64,000 nucleotides of DNA from JBIOXB01 sp050732395 (GCA_050732395.1 JBOHQX010000033.1:24844-88843), one strand, 5' to 3'. Positions 24,787-33,643 are shown, counted from the stretch's first letter. Translations and numbers: made by a program. Notes: generated from the letters alone by a model not told the origin.

Positions 24787-26166
24787 TTAGTTTATCGGCG
24801 CGCGTTCGCCGGCAATCAGCTTACTCCCTTCCACTGCCAAATCCAATTTGCCTTTAGGCACAATGCTCAAGATCACGCGGCCATCATTCTTCAAAAAGCT
24901 CAAGGCAGCGCTCCGCACGTCTTCCGGCTCGAGCGCCAGATAACGCGACAAATCCTCGTTGAAATAATCGGGATTGCCGGTGCTTTCATAATAATTGTTC
25001 AAGTTATCGGCTTTGCTGCTGACGAGCTCGAGGCTGGAGAGATAACTGGCTTCGTATTGATTGATCACGCGTTGCACTTCCCGCAAGTCTGGAGCCGCGG
25101 TTTTGAGCTTGTCGAGCTCAGCTTGAATGACTTGCTCCAATTCCACGAGAGTGTGCCCGTCGCGTGCCGTGGCCATCACGACGAAAAAGGAAGAAGATTC
25201 GCGCGAAGCTTGAAACGCGCTCACGTCCTGCGCGATTTGCATCTCATACACGAGCCGTTTGTACAGGCGCGAGTTTTTCCCGCCGGCAAGCACGTTGGCA
25301 ACGACGTCCATCTCCGCATCGCCGGGGTTGAGTTTTGGCGGCGTTAGCCAGGCGACATACAAACGTGGCAGTTGCACACGATCTTCCAACGTCAAGCGCT
25401 TCTCTTTGTTGAGAAAGGCCGGTGGCATATCCAAAGGCTCCGGCTGCTGCTGGCCCTGCACGTCGTTGAACCACTTTTCCACGAGCTGGCGCGTTTTGAC
25501 GGGCTCGATATCGCCCGCAATCACCAGGCTCGCGTTCGCAGGCGTATAGTACTTTCTGAAAAATTCAACCACGTCTTCATAGGAGGCGGCAGTCAGGTCA
25601 TCCATATAACCGATCGTGGGCCAGTGAAAGGGATGATTGGGGGCATAGAGGTTTTCACCCAATATCGGAAAAGCCAAACCATACGGTGTGTTCTCATACC
25701 GCTGCCGGCGCTCGTTCTTGACCACGTCGCGCTGGCCGTCCACTTTTCCCGGCGTCATGGCTTCGAGCAAATAACCCATGCGATCGGATTCCAGAAATAG
25801 CGCCAGCTCGAGTGCGCTGGCGGGTATGTCTTCATAATAATTGGTGCGATCGGTGTTGGTCGAGCCATTGTTGTTGCCGCCCGCCGCTTCCAGCCAGTGA
25901 TCGAACGAACCCTCCGGCACGTTCTTCGAACCTTCGAATAAAATGTGCTCAAAAAGATGCGCAAAACCCGTTCGTCCCGGCTTCTCATGAGCCGAGCCGA
26001 CGTGATACCAGACGTTGACGGTGACCGTCGGCGTGGTGTGATCTTCGTGCAAAATCACGTTCAAGCCGTTGGGCAGGATAAAGCGTTGGTAAGGCACACT
26101 GAGGGTGGTCTGCGCACGAGCGTGAATGGCCAAAAGCCCGATGAAGGCGAGCAAAACTTTGTTCAT
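24787..26166 (-). CDS. M16 family zinc metallopeptidase, catalytic subunit
   Basis: The 459-residue exported peptidase has a signal peptide (VLLAFIGLLAIHARAQ). The inverted zinc motif is H70-L-F-E73-H74 in GFAHLFEHILFEG, with the third ligand glutamate at about residue 152 (VVKNERRQ). Both M16 half-domains are present. Family members degrade peptides in the periplasm, or process proteins, as a clam-shell with a second subunit. The non-catalytic M16 gene lies downstream on the same strand. The ATG is followed upstream by the 27-bp perfect hairpin at 26209, which separates it from the DinB-like gene. Confidence 0.93.
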   Translation of the reverse strand: MNKVLLAFIGLLAIHARAQTTLSVPYQRFILPNGLNVILHEDHTTPTVTVNVWYHVGSAHEKPGRTGFAHLFEHILFEGSKNVPEGSFDHWLEAAGGNNNGSTNTDRTNYYEDIPASALELALFLESDRMGYLLEAMTPGKVDGQRDVVKNERRQRYENTPYGLAFPILGENLYAPNHPFHWPTIGYMDDLTAASYEDVVEFFRKYYTPANASLVIAGDIEPVKTRQLVEKWFNDVQGQQQPEPLDMPPAFLNKEKRLTLEDRVQLPRLYVAWLTPPKLNPGDAEMDVVANVLAGGKNSRLYKRLVYEMQIAQDVSAFQASRESSSFFVVMATARDGHTLVELEQVIQAELDKLKTAAPDLREVQRVINQYEASYLSSLELVSSKADNLNNYYESTGNPDYFNEDLSRYLALEPEDVRSAALSFLKNDGRVILSIVPKGKLDLAVEGSKLIAGERAPIN

Positions 26167-26208
26167 TTTAGCTTCTCCAGACGTTGTGAAACAAGCCGTC
26201 TCGTTCCT

Positions 26209-26271
26209 ACACGTTACACTTTACACGTTACACGATAGTCGTGTAACGTGTAAAGTGTAACGTGTAATCTT
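26209..26271. repeat. Heptamer-phased perfect 27-bp hairpin
   Basis: 26209-26235 (ACACGTT, ACACTTT, ACACGTT, ACACGA) is the exact reverse complement of 26239-26265, with a 3-base loop. Phase is strictly 7 bp. The array abuts the stop codon of the DinB-like gene at 26272. It has the stem length of a strong terminator but no clear T-run on the minus strand. Confidence 0.95.
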
Positions 26272-26811
26272 TTAAGACACCGCCTGTTTAATCCTGCGAA
26301 TCTGATTCAAATGCAGAATATCATGGCCGGCCATCATTTGGACGATTTTGCGAATGCTTTCCGGCCCGCGCTCGCTGTGCATGCCGGCACGCTCCCATTG
26401 TTTGTCATTCAGCGCATGGATCAGTTTCAAATTATTGTTGCGAAGCACACGCAATTGGTCGAGTGCGTCGGCCGGATCGACCTCATTATATTTCAGCCGT
26501 GTCGCCCAAGCATCCTGATCGTAACCTTGAATCTCAGGCGAATCATGCGCGAGGATCATACGCATCCGAAAACCGGAAACCAAATCCGAATCTGCAAGAT
26601 GCTGGAGCACCTGCAGAATCGACCATTTGCCTGGCTTCTCCGGCCGCCGCAAAGCTTCATCACGCCATCCGGCCACTTCTTGCTGCACCGCTGCGACTTG
26701 TGCGCCTAGCACCTGCACGGGATCGCGATCGCCGAGCAGCTCCAGCAATCCTTTGACGTAGGCTTCCGCCGCTCCTTTTGCCGAGCCGGCAGGGTTGGTA
26801 AAAACTGACAT
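26272..26811 (-). CDS. DinB-like (DinB_2) putative metal-dependent protein
   Basis: The 179-residue protein matches the DinB/YfiT four-helix bundle. Candidate metal ligands are the histidine in VLQHLADSD near residue 71 and two in GHDILHLNQIRRI near 161-167. The family includes thiol S-transferases and damage-inducible proteins; the activity here is unknown. Genes of this family in such genomes are usually single. It is upstream of the M16 pair on the same strand but separated by a perfect hairpin. Confidence 0.82.
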   Translation of the reverse strand: MSVFTNPAGSAKGAAEAYVKGLLELLGDRDPVQVLGAQVAAVQQEVAGWRDEALRRPEKPGKWSILQVLQHLADSDLVSGFRMRMILAHDSPEIQGYDQDAWATRLKYNEVDPADALDQLRVLRNNNLKLIHALNDKQWERAGMHSERGPESIRKIVQMMAGHDILHLNQIRRIKQAVS

Positions 26812-27162
26812 GGACTGAACTCCCTACTGAATATGAAAAGCAACTGTGCCCTCAAAAGGTGATCCTCAAAGCCTCGTGCATTTTACGAGTGCGGGCAGTG
26901 CAAATGTTTCCAAAGGTAAACCCAAAAATCGACACCATAAAGACGGCCTTGATGACGATTCGTTTACACAGATTTTCCAAATACCTGAAGGCGCGATGTT
27001 ACCAAGCGTCAGAAATCCAAACGAAATAACGAATTTTTCAGATAAAGTCAAGGCGCGCGGTCTGTCAGATTGTGCGCCAATGGAATTCAAGGCATCATCC
27101 CTGTGCCAAACAGACTACCTCTGCTTTTCAGACAGACTGAAAACAGAAGCCCTTCGGGCAGC

Positions 27163-27226
27163 ACACGCGGATCAAAAACGCACACGGAAAAAGCTTTCAT
27201 TCCGCGTGAGTTTTTGATCCGTGTGT
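27163..27226. repeat. Long imperfect hairpin
   Basis: The 27-bp arms 27163-27189 and 27200-27226 pair with three mismatches around a 10-base loop. The arms contain a shared core GGATCAAAAAC. Two of the mismatches swap the same GCG/ACA pattern between arms, as expected if the arms are copies of each other. Confidence 0.85.
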
Positions 27227-27324
27227 AAATTTTCAGAATTTTATTCTATGTTTGATGCTTTAAACGCTTACACTTTACACCTTACCTTGACAATGTTAAC
27301 GTAGCCCTCAAAGCCGCTGTTGTC

Positions 27325-27392
27325 TGTCATGCTGTAAGCATCTTCCTAAGAGGGCTGCACCAAAACCTAGGGAAGATGCTTACAGCATGACA
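27325..27392. repeat. REP-like palindrome, 22-bp perfect arms
   Basis: The arms 27325-27346 and 27371-27392 are perfect reverse complements reading TGTCATGCTGTAAGCATCTT then CC. Each arm carries a mini-hairpin ATGCT-GTA-AGCAT. The loop is 24 bases. It belongs to the family seen at 24670 and 33746. Confidence 0.92.
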
Positions 27393-27585
27393 AATTGAAA
27401 TGACGCGTATTTAACTTAGCATTGTCAAGTTACACGACTATCATGTAGACTTCTGGAATCGCTCAAGAACAAACTGGCAGTTGATTCATGACCGATTTTC
27501 TCCTTGCAATTCAAGGCCGCTTTCGATATTTTTGAACCTTATTTAAAAGCCTGAAATTGCGCTCATTGCAGACGAATATTGAAAC

Positions 27586-28440
27586 ATGCCGAAGCTTGAA
27601 TTGGACTCCGCTGGTGTAATACACGATCACGTGACGTATCAAGTCGACGAAACCCCGGTGCAAGATTTATCGCGCACGCCGTCACACCCCACCGCTTTGG
27701 TGCATCGCGTGGTCGCACTGGGTTGTCCGCTTGTTGCCGTGGCCTGTTATTTCGTCGCCGGACGGCCACTTTGGGCCATGGCGATTTTGGCGGTCTTGAG
27801 CCTGGCGGGTTATCTCTCTCCCGCGTGGCGGCAAACCATGGCTTTCCCGCGTGCGGTATTCGCCTTCCTGACTTTGACTTTTGTCATCAATACGCTCGGT
27901 ATCGCTTATCCATACTCGAACATCTTCGTGTTGACCGGGCTGCTGGGGCTGTTCTCGCTCAGTGGCATGGAATGGAAATCCCTTTATTTCGGATCGGGCA
28001 AAACTGCCAAATGGACCAAAACTGCCTTGCTGGTGGCGCTCGGTTTGATCGGGTTGATTCTGTCGGTTCATTTTTGGCAACCAACTCTACTCGGCAATAA
28101 TCCCACGCCCAAAGATTGGCCGCCGGACGTCATCTTGATGATGGCGATTGGCTACGCGACCTTCAGCGCATTGATGGAAGAAACGATTTTTCGCGGCGTG
28201 TTGATCGCCTATGGGCGAGCCTGCTTTCGCATGGAAATCGCGGTGGTTGCACAAGCCCTTATTTTTGCAATGATGCACTATCGTGTGGGCTTTCCCATGC
28301 ATGCGACAGGTGCGGCGTTGGCTTTGTTCTGGGGATTCGGCGCGGGCTGGCTGGTGACGCGAGCGGAGTCCATCTATCCAGCATTTCTTATGCACTTTGT
28401 GCTGGTGTTGATTCTATTTTTGGTGTTGGCGTTTGCATGA
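27586..28440 (+). CDS. CPBP family intramembrane metalloprotease
   Basis: The 284-residue polytopic protein has the three CPBP (Abi) motifs: E198-E199 in LMEETIFRG, the histidine of FAMMHYRVGF near 228, and the third in PAFLMHFVLV near 266. These form the metal site of membrane-embedded CAAX-type proteases. About seven hydrophobic segments are visible. The N-terminal 35 residues are polar. The ATG is preceded by a weak ribosome site. It overlaps the following DUF4416 gene by four bases (ATGA). The physiological substrate is unknown. Confidence 0.9.
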   Translation: MPKLELDSAGVIHDHVTYQVDETPVQDLSRTPSHPTALVHRVVALGCPLVAVACYFVAGRPLWAMAILAVLSLAGYLSPAWRQTMAFPRAVFAFLTLTFVINTLGIAYPYSNIFVLTGLLGLFSLSGMEWKSLYFGSGKTAKWTKTALLVALGLIGLILSVHFWQPTLLGNNPTPKDWPPDVILMMAIGYATFSALMEETIFRGVLIAYGRACFRMEIAVVAQALIFAMMHYRVGFPMHATGAALALFWGFGAGWLVTRAESIYPAFLMHFVLVLILFLVLAFA

Positions 28441-28982
28441 GCACCATCAAGCCACACGCGCCAGTTGCGCTCTTTGTGGCGGCGTTGTACTCGCCGGTGT
28501 TCTCGGATGCCCGCGCCGCGGAATTGATCTACGAGGATTTCGGGAAACCCCTGTTGCCGGGGTTGTTCTTTGATTTTACCTTCAGCAGTTATTATGAAGA
28601 AGAAATGGGGCGAAATTTGCGCAAGGCGTTTTTTCTGCTGGATCTGTTGATTGATCCATCGCAATTGCCAGCCTGGAAACTACGCGCCATGGAACTGGAA
28701 AAGCAGCGCGCCGCCGCTGGCAAACGCACGATCAATCTCGATCCCGGCTACCTGGACGCGCCCAAGCTGGTGTTGGCGACGGCAAAAAACTTTGCGCACC
28801 GTATTTATCTCGGCCTAGGCGTTTACGCCGACGTGCAGCTTTACGTCAAGAACGGCTTGTTTCAAACCAATCCCTGGACGTATCCCGACTATCAACTACC
28901 GGCACATCTGCATTTTTTCGCACAGGGTCGCAAGCTGTATATGGAGAAGATCAAATCACCTGAACCTTTCACGCAACCCTAA
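28437..28982 (+). CDS. DUF4416 family protein
   Basis: The 181-residue protein matches DUF4416: an opening VALFVAALYSPVFSDARAAE, a middle YEDFGKPLLPGLFF followed by FTFSSYYEEEMG, and a closing TYPDYQLPAHLHFFAQGRKLY. The ATGA overlap with the CPBP stop fixes the start and implies coupling. The frame stays open further upstream but only as a shadow of the CPBP gene. The family is widespread in anaerobic bacteria and its function is unknown. It sits before purM, 10 bp away. Confidence 0.85.
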   Translation: MSTIKPHAPVALFVAALYSPVFSDARAAELIYEDFGKPLLPGLFFDFTFSSYYEEEMGRNLRKAFFLLDLLIDPSQLPAWKLRAMELEKQRAAAGKRTINLDPGYLDAPKLVLATAKNFAHRIYLGLGVYADVQLYVKNGLFQTNPWTYPDYQLPAHLHFFAQGRKLYMEKIKSPEPFTQP

Positions 28983-28992
28983 CTAGATCGTC

Positions 28993-29994
28993 ATGAATTA
29001 CAAAACTGCCGGCGTGGATCTCGAAGCAGGCGATCGCGCCAAGAAAAATATTGCGGAATTAGCACGGCGCACGCACAATGAACAAGTCTTGCGTGGGCTA
29101 GGCCTATTCGGCGGATTTTTTCAATTCCCGCAGCAGAATTTTCGCGAGCCGGTGCTGGTTTCAAGCATAGACGGCGTGGGAACGAAAATCAAGATTGCCA
29201 GCCGGTTGCATCGATATCGCGGTCTGGGGCACGACATTGTGCATCATTGTCTCAACGACATCATGGTCGGCGGCGCAGACCCTCTGTTCTTCCTCGACTA
29301 TCTCGCTTTTGGAAAACTGCAGCCCGAGATTGTGAGGGAGCTGGCCGAGGGCATGTCGCAGGCATGTGTGGATGCGGGTTGCGCGCTGATTGGCGGCGAG
29401 ACCGCGGAGATGCCCGATCTTTATCAAACCAGCGATTTCGATCTCGCCGGCACGATGGTGGGCGTGGCCGAGAAAAGCAAAATCATCGACGGCAGCGCCA
29501 TTCACGGCGGCGAGGTACTCATCGGCGTGGCTTCTTCTGGGCTGCACACCAACGGATATTCGCTGGTGCGAAAAATCATCGCCAACAACGTCGCCTTTAC
29601 GCTGGAAAGTTATCATCCCGATTTGGGAGAAACCGTCGGTGAAGCGCTCTTGCGGCCGCATCGCAGCTATCAAGTTGTTATCCGCGCATTGCGCGAGCTT
29701 GAAGGCGTCGCCGGGTTCTCTCATGTCACTGGCGGCGGTCTCCTCAGCAACACGCAACGACTCTTGCGCGGCGGTCTGGCTCTCAACATAGATTGGCAGG
29801 CGTGGAAATGGCCGCCCTTGTTCAAGCTCATCCGGCATTACGGCAAAATCGAGAAAGCCGAAATGCAAACCGTGTTCAATCTCGGCATCGGCCTGGTCGT
29901 GGTTGTGGCGCCAGCCGCCGTGGATCTGGTGCAATCCCGCTTGCGTGAATTGCATGAGACGTTCTGGCTGATCGGCGAAGTTGGCCGTACGTAA
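28993..29994 (+). CDS. purM: Phosphoribosylformylglycinamidine cyclo-ligase
   Basis: PurM (AIR synthetase) makes aminoimidazole ribonucleotide with ATP in purine synthesis. The 333 residues cover the whole family: YKTAGVDLEAGDRA at the start, SSIDGVGTKIKIA near 57, the ATP-site region HDIVHHCLNDIMVGGADPLFFLDY near 80-103, GGETAEMPDLY near 135, GVASSGLHTNGYSLVR near 180 and HVTGGGLLSNTQRLL near 244. It follows DUF4416 closely and precedes gpsA, so these may form one transcript. No other pur gene is in the window. Confidence 0.95.
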   Translation: MNYKTAGVDLEAGDRAKKNIAELARRTHNEQVLRGLGLFGGFFQFPQQNFREPVLVSSIDGVGTKIKIASRLHRYRGLGHDIVHHCLNDIMVGGADPLFFLDYLAFGKLQPEIVRELAEGMSQACVDAGCALIGGETAEMPDLYQTSDFDLAGTMVGVAEKSKIIDGSAIHGGEVLIGVASSGLHTNGYSLVRKIIANNVAFTLESYHPDLGETVGEALLRPHRSYQVVIRALRELEGVAGFSHVTGGGLLSNTQRLLRGGLALNIDWQAWKWPPLFKLIRHYGKIEKAEMQTVFNLGIGLVVVVAPAAVDLVQSRLRELHETFWLIGEVGRT

Positions 29995-29999
29995 TTCTT

Positions 30000-30060
30000 G
30001 CCGGCTTACGCCGGCACAGACATTTATGTAGAGAAGAAAAGCACGCGCGGCATAAATGTC
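30000..30060. repeat. Two stacked inverted repeats between purM and gpsA
   Basis: GCCGGC-TTAC-GCCGGC (30000-30015) is followed by GACATTTATG (30019-30028) and its reverse complement CATAAATGTC (30051-30060). This looks like a compact REP-type element filling the gap. It lies inside an upstream extension of the gpsA frame, which argues that the extension is not translated. Confidence 0.75.
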
Positions 30061-30102
30061 GCGTTACGGGTTCCCCGCGTTGGGAATCGGAGTGAAGAAA
30101 TC

Positions 30103-31101
30103 GTGGCACATGTCGGCGTCGTTGGAGCAGGAAGCTGGGGAACGGCTTTGGCCAAATTGCTTTGTGAAAACGGCCACGAAGCCACGCTCTGGGCGCGGCG
30201 CAAAGAATTGGTGCAGGCCATGCGCGCTACCCGCCACAACGACGGTTATCTTCCCGGCGTGTTATTGCCGGAGCGTTTGAAGTTCTCTGACAGCCTGCCT
30301 GAAGTTGCAGCACTTGCGGAGTATCTACTGATCGCCGCGCCCTCACATGCCTTGCGCACCGTTTTGTCCGCTCTACCTCCCCTCGCTCCAAATTGCATTC
30401 TGATCAGCGCGGTCAAAGGCATCGAGCCGGATACGCATTTGCGCATGAGCCAGGTTATTGCAGCGACGCTAAAGTCCCGGGTGCCGCTAGCCGCACTCTC
30501 CGGGCCTAGCATGGCCATTGAGGTGGCGCAACACATTCCGACGGCGATCGTGGTTGCTTGTGAAGATCTCGAAATCGCCCGGCGCGTCCAAAATCTTTTG
30601 CTGTCGACTTTTTTTCGTGTGTATCACCACCGGGACGTTGCTGGAGTGGAATTGGGCGGGGCCTTGAAGAACATCATCGCGCTGGCCGCCGGCATTGCCG
30701 ACGGGGCGGGCTTTGGCGACAACACACTTGCGGCGTTGATCAACCGTGGCCTGGTGGAAATAACGAGGTTGGGAGTGCGGTTGAGTGCCGATGCCATGAC
30801 GTTTGCAGGACTATCCGGCATGGGCGATTTGGTATTGACGTGCATGAGCAAAAAAAGCCGCAATCGCTTTGTCGGGCAACAAATCGGGCAAGGCAAGATG
30901 CTGCAAGAAGTGTTGGGACAAATGAATATGGTCGCCGAGGGTGTGCGCACCACGAAAGCGGCCCATAGTTTGGCGCAAAAGTATCATCTGGAAATGCCGA
31001 TTACACAGGAAGTTTATCAGGTATTATTTGAGAACAAGAATCCCCGTCTCGCGGTCAATGATTTGATGGGGCGGGAAGCCAAAATGGAGAAGTTTGAGTA
31101 A
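30103..31101 (+). CDS. gpsA: Glycerol-3-phosphate dehydrogenase [NAD(P)+]
   Basis: GpsA reduces dihydroxyacetone phosphate to sn-glycerol-3-phosphate for phospholipid synthesis. The nucleotide fold starts HVGVVGAGSWGTALAKLL. The substrate-site region SAVKGIEPDTH lies near 108, SGPSMAIEVAQHIPTA near 138, and the catalytic lysine in GALKNIIALAAGIADG near 190. The GTG at 30103 is chosen because the domain begins two residues later and GGAG lies about 10 bases upstream. The frame extends to 29998 but through an inverted repeat. Length 332 is typical. Confidence 0.94.
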   Translation: MAHVGVVGAGSWGTALAKLLCENGHEATLWARRKELVQAMRATRHNDGYLPGVLLPERLKFSDSLPEVAALAEYLLIAAPSHALRTVLSALPPLAPNCILISAVKGIEPDTHLRMSQVIAATLKSRVPLAALSGPSMAIEVAQHIPTAIVVACEDLEIARRVQNLLLSTFFRVYHHRDVAGVELGGALKNIIALAAGIADGAGFGDNTLAALINRGLVEITRLGVRLSADAMTFAGLSGMGDLVLTCMSKKSRNRFVGQQIGQGKMLQEVLGQMNMVAEGVRTTKAAHSLAQKYHLEMPITQEVYQVLFENKNPRLAVNDLMGREAKMEKFE

Positions 31102-31153
31102 TCTTCCACACAGATAGCTCCAAGAATCCATCAATCCAAATTACGGAGATACA

Positions 31154-32497
31154 GTGTTGCCCACTTTGATCAATCGTGAAAAAAACTACATCGCTACTAT
31201 CGGCCAGCACGCCGGCAAGGACGTTACGCTCTACGGCTGGCTTTATCATGCACGCCACAGCGGCAAGCTTTGGTTTTTGCTGCTGCGCGACGGCACCGGC
31301 ATCATACAATGCGTGGTCTCCTTGAAGGACGTCGGCGAAGAAATCTTCGCGCGCTGCGAGCAATTGACGCAAGAATCCTCGTTCGTCGTGACCGGCACGG
31401 TGCGCGAAGACAAGCGCGCGCCCGGCGGCTACGAGCTCACCGCGAAAAACATCGAAATCGTGCACCTCGCCAAGGATTATCCCATCACACCGAAAGAACA
31501 CGGTGAGACCTTCTTGATGGACCATCGTCATTTGTGGTTGCGTTCGTCCAAGCAACATGCGACTTTGCGCATCCGCCACGAGGTGATCAAAAGCATTCGC
31601 GACTTCTTCGACAACCAGGGCTTTGTGCTGCTCGATGCGCCGATCTTCACGCCCGCAGCGTGCGAAGGCACGACCACACTGTTCGAAACCGATTACTTCG
31701 GCGACAAGGCCTATCTCACGCAAAGCGGCCAGCTTTACATGGAAGCCGGCGCCATGGCCTTCGGCAAAGTCTATTGCTTCGGCCCCACGTTTCGCGCGGA
31801 AAAATCCAAGACGCGCCGCCATCTCACGGAGTTTTGGATGGTCGAGCCGGAAGTGGCGTACGCCGATCTCGAAGAAAACATGAAGCTCGCCGAGCATTTT
31901 GTCGAGTATATCGTGCAACGCGTGCTCGAGCAACGCAAAGAAGAATTGAAAGCCCTCGAGCGCGATACGACCTTCTTGGAAAAAGTCACGCGGCCGTTCC
32001 CGCGCCTCAGCTACGACGAAGCGACGAAGATGCTGGCCACGCCCGAGGCCCTCGCTTTCGCAAAGGAACGCGAGGCTCCGCCCTTTGAGCCGGGCAACGA
32101 CCTCGGCGGCGCGGACGAGACCTTTCTCACCTCGAAATTTGACAAGCCCATCATGGTGCATCGCTATCCTGCGGCGGTAAAAGCGTTTTATATGAAAAAC
32201 GACCCCGCACAGCCGGACAAGGCGCTGGCTGTGGACGTGCTGGCGCCGGAAGGCGTGGGCGAAATCATCGGCGGCGGCCAGCGCGAAGACGATCTTGAAG
32301 TGCTGGAAAAGAAAATTCTGCAGCACGGCTTGCCGCCGGAGGCATTCAAATGGTATCTCGACATTCGCCGCTACGGCTCCGTGCCGCATGCGGGCTTTGG
32401 TTTGGGCGTCGAGCGTACCGTCGGCTGGATCTGCGGCCTGCATCATGTACGTGAAACCGTGCCTTTTGCGCGGTTGATGCACAGGTTGTATCCTTGA
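31154..32497 (+). CDS. asnS: Asparaginyl-tRNA synthetase
   Basis: This class IIb synthetase charges tRNA-Asn. The OB-fold anticodon domain covers about 1-105 (DVTLYGWLYHARHSGKLWF). The catalytic core has motif 1 near 138, the motif 2 loop FRAEKSKTRRHLTEF near 217, and motif 3 with GFGLGVERTVGWICG near 417. The 447-residue length and the presence of ACEGTTTLFE fit AsnRS rather than AspRS. The GTG start has GGAG 7 bases upstream. A 475-residue open frame on the opposite strand is a shadow. The stop codon lies inside the first heptamer of the following repeat. Confidence 0.95.
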   Translation: MLPTLINREKNYIATIGQHAGKDVTLYGWLYHARHSGKLWFLLLRDGTGIIQCVVSLKDVGEEIFARCEQLTQESSFVVTGTVREDKRAPGGYELTAKNIEIVHLAKDYPITPKEHGETFLMDHRHLWLRSSKQHATLRIRHEVIKSIRDFFDNQGFVLLDAPIFTPAACEGTTTLFETDYFGDKAYLTQSGQLYMEAGAMAFGKVYCFGPTFRAEKSKTRRHLTEFWMVEPEVAYADLEENMKLAEHFVEYIVQRVLEQRKEELKALERDTTFLEKVTRPFPRLSYDEATKMLATPEALAFAKEREAPPFEPGNDLGGADETFLTSKFDKPIMVHRYPAAVKAFYMKNDPAQPDKALAVDVLAPEGVGEIIGGGQREDDLEVLEKKILQHGLPPEAFKWYLDIRRYGSVPHAGFGLGVERTVGWICGLHHVRETVPFARLMHRLYP

Positions 32498-32604
32498 TGC
32501 TGGATGCTGGATACTGGATACTGGATGCTGGATAGCTCGATGAATAAGTGCATCACACCGGAGTCCAAGTTCCAGTATCCAGTATCAAGTATCCAGCATC
32601 GAGC
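32493..32604. repeat. Heptamer-phased inverted repeat overlapping the asnS stop
   Basis: 32493-32534 is six 7-mers (CTTGATG, CTGGATG, CTGGATA, CTGGATA, CTGGATG, CTGGATA). The TGA stop of asnS is in the first. 32570-32604 carries five complementary 7-mers (TTCCAGT, ATCCAGT, ATCAAGT, ATCCAGC, ATCGAGC). The 35-base loop is not repetitive. Confidence 0.92.
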
Positions 32605-32664
32605 CACCAGTAGTGTTTGTAGATCGTGAGCAGCTAGATTCACATTCAAATCCGATGTCTGGCC

Positions 32665-32940
32665 ATGAAAAAGGGCGTTCATCTTTTGGTAAACGGAATG
32701 GTACAGGGGGTGGGATTTCGCTACTACGTGCATCATGCCGCACGGCGGCATGATCTGGCTGGCTGGGTTAAAAATCTCGAAGACGGCCGCGTCGAAGTGC
32801 TGGCGGAAGGCGATGAAGAAGAGTTACGGCTGTTCGTCAGGGACGTGGAGAAGGGCTCGCGCTTCTCGACGGTGAGAGAGGTACAAACCGAGTGGCTGTC
32901 GTACAGCAACAAGTTTCGCCATTTTGAAATTGTCACATGA
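32665..32940 (+). CDS. acyP: Acylphosphatase
   Basis: The 91-residue enzyme hydrolyses acyl phosphates such as acetyl- or carbamoyl-phosphate. The signature is present: NGMVQGVGFRYYV with catalytic Arg19, and GWVKNLEDGRVEV with Asn37. Length is typical of this small alpha/beta fold. It stands alone between the asnS repeat and apt. Confidence 0.94.
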   Translation: MKKGVHLLVNGMVQGVGFRYYVHHAARRHDLAGWVKNLEDGRVEVLAEGDEEELRLFVRDVEKGSRFSTVREVQTEWLSYSNKFRHFEIVT

Positions 32941-33027
32941 CTGAAGTACGTACAGTCTCAGACAAGCTGCAAATCAAAGATACCGCGCAAAGGCCAAAAC
33001 ACCATTCGACGAAGCCCCTTAGCCTTG

Positions 33028-33054
33028 GTTTTCGTGTGTTTCGTGCTTTTCGTG
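33028..33054. repeat. Nine-mer tandem repeat (three units)
   Basis: GTTTTCGTG, TGTTTCGTG and CTTTTCGTG follow each other exactly in the acyP-apt gap. It is a 9-bp-period relative of the heptamer arrays. The same period recurs at 63905-63931. Confidence 0.7.
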
Positions 33055-33121
33055 GTTACGTTCAATAATTGGTTTCGTGGCTCATTTCAATAATCATGTA
33101 ACGCAAATCTTCGAGTGCAAA

Positions 33122-33643
33122 ATGAATCTGGAAAACTACATTCGCACCATTCAAGATTTCCCCAAACCCGGCATCGGCTTCAAAGATATTACCACATTGT
33201 TGAAGGAACCAGCGCCTTTTCGTGAAGCGATCGCGCGGCTGACGGAGTATTTCAGCAAGAAGGGCATTCAGAAAGTCGTGGGCATCGAATCGCGCGGCTT
33301 CATTTTTGGTGCGCCTGTTGCGTTGAATCTGCAGGCGGGATTCGTGCCAACACGCAAGCCTAAGAAGCTGCCGGCCGAGACCGTGCGCGAAGAATATCAG
33401 CTCGAATACGGCACGGATGCGCTCGAAATGCATTTGGACGCCATTGGCAAAGGTGAAAAAGTCGCCATCATCGACGATCTTCTCGCCACTGGCGGCACCG
33501 CGGATGCAACTACGCGCCTGGTTGAGAAGCTGGGCGGGCAAGTGGCCGGCCTGGCTTTTCTGATTGAGTTGGATTTCTTGAAAGGCCGCCGGCGTTTGCA
33601 AAAATATGAGGTGCATTCGCTGATTCACGTCGCGGCGGAGTGA
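33122..33643 (+). CDS. apt: Adenine phosphoribosyltransferase
   Basis: Apt salvages adenine with PRPP to give AMP. The start of the family is MNLENYIRTIQDFPKPGIGFKDITTLL, split here by the chosen ATG at 33122. The ORF extends to a GTG at 33077, but the extra 15 residues do not match the family. The PRPP-binding loop is VAIIDDLLATGGTADA near residues 116-131. IESRGFIFGAPVA lies near 56. 173 residues is the usual length. Confidence 0.94.
   Translation: MNLENYIRTIQDFPKPGIGFKDITTLLKEPAPFREAIARLTEYFSKKGIQKVVGIESRGFIFGAPVALNLQAGFVPTRKPKKLPAETVREEYQLEYGTDALEMHLDAIGKGEKVAIIDDLLATGGTADATTRLVEKLGGQVAGLAFLIELDFLKGRRRLQKYEVHSLIHVAAE

Larger units (their letters stand above)
26812..27585. other. Gene-free region of 774 bp with three inverted elements
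   Basis: This divergent gap between the DinB-like and CPBP genes holds no convincing gene. It contains a long imperfect hairpin (27163-27226), a short heptamer run (27267-27287) and a REP-like palindrome (27325-27392). An open frame at 26846-27217 has no family resemblance and ends inside the first hairpin, so I do not call it. Confidence 0.7.

Noticed and set aside
26846..27217. A 123-residue plus-strand open frame in the 774-bp gap
   Set aside because: No family pattern, no ribosome site, and its end is encoded by a hairpin repeat.
31055..32482. A 475-residue open frame antisense to asnS
   Set aside because: It mirrors a complete AsnRS gene, has no family resemblance and is Arg/His-rich as expected for a GC-rich shadow.
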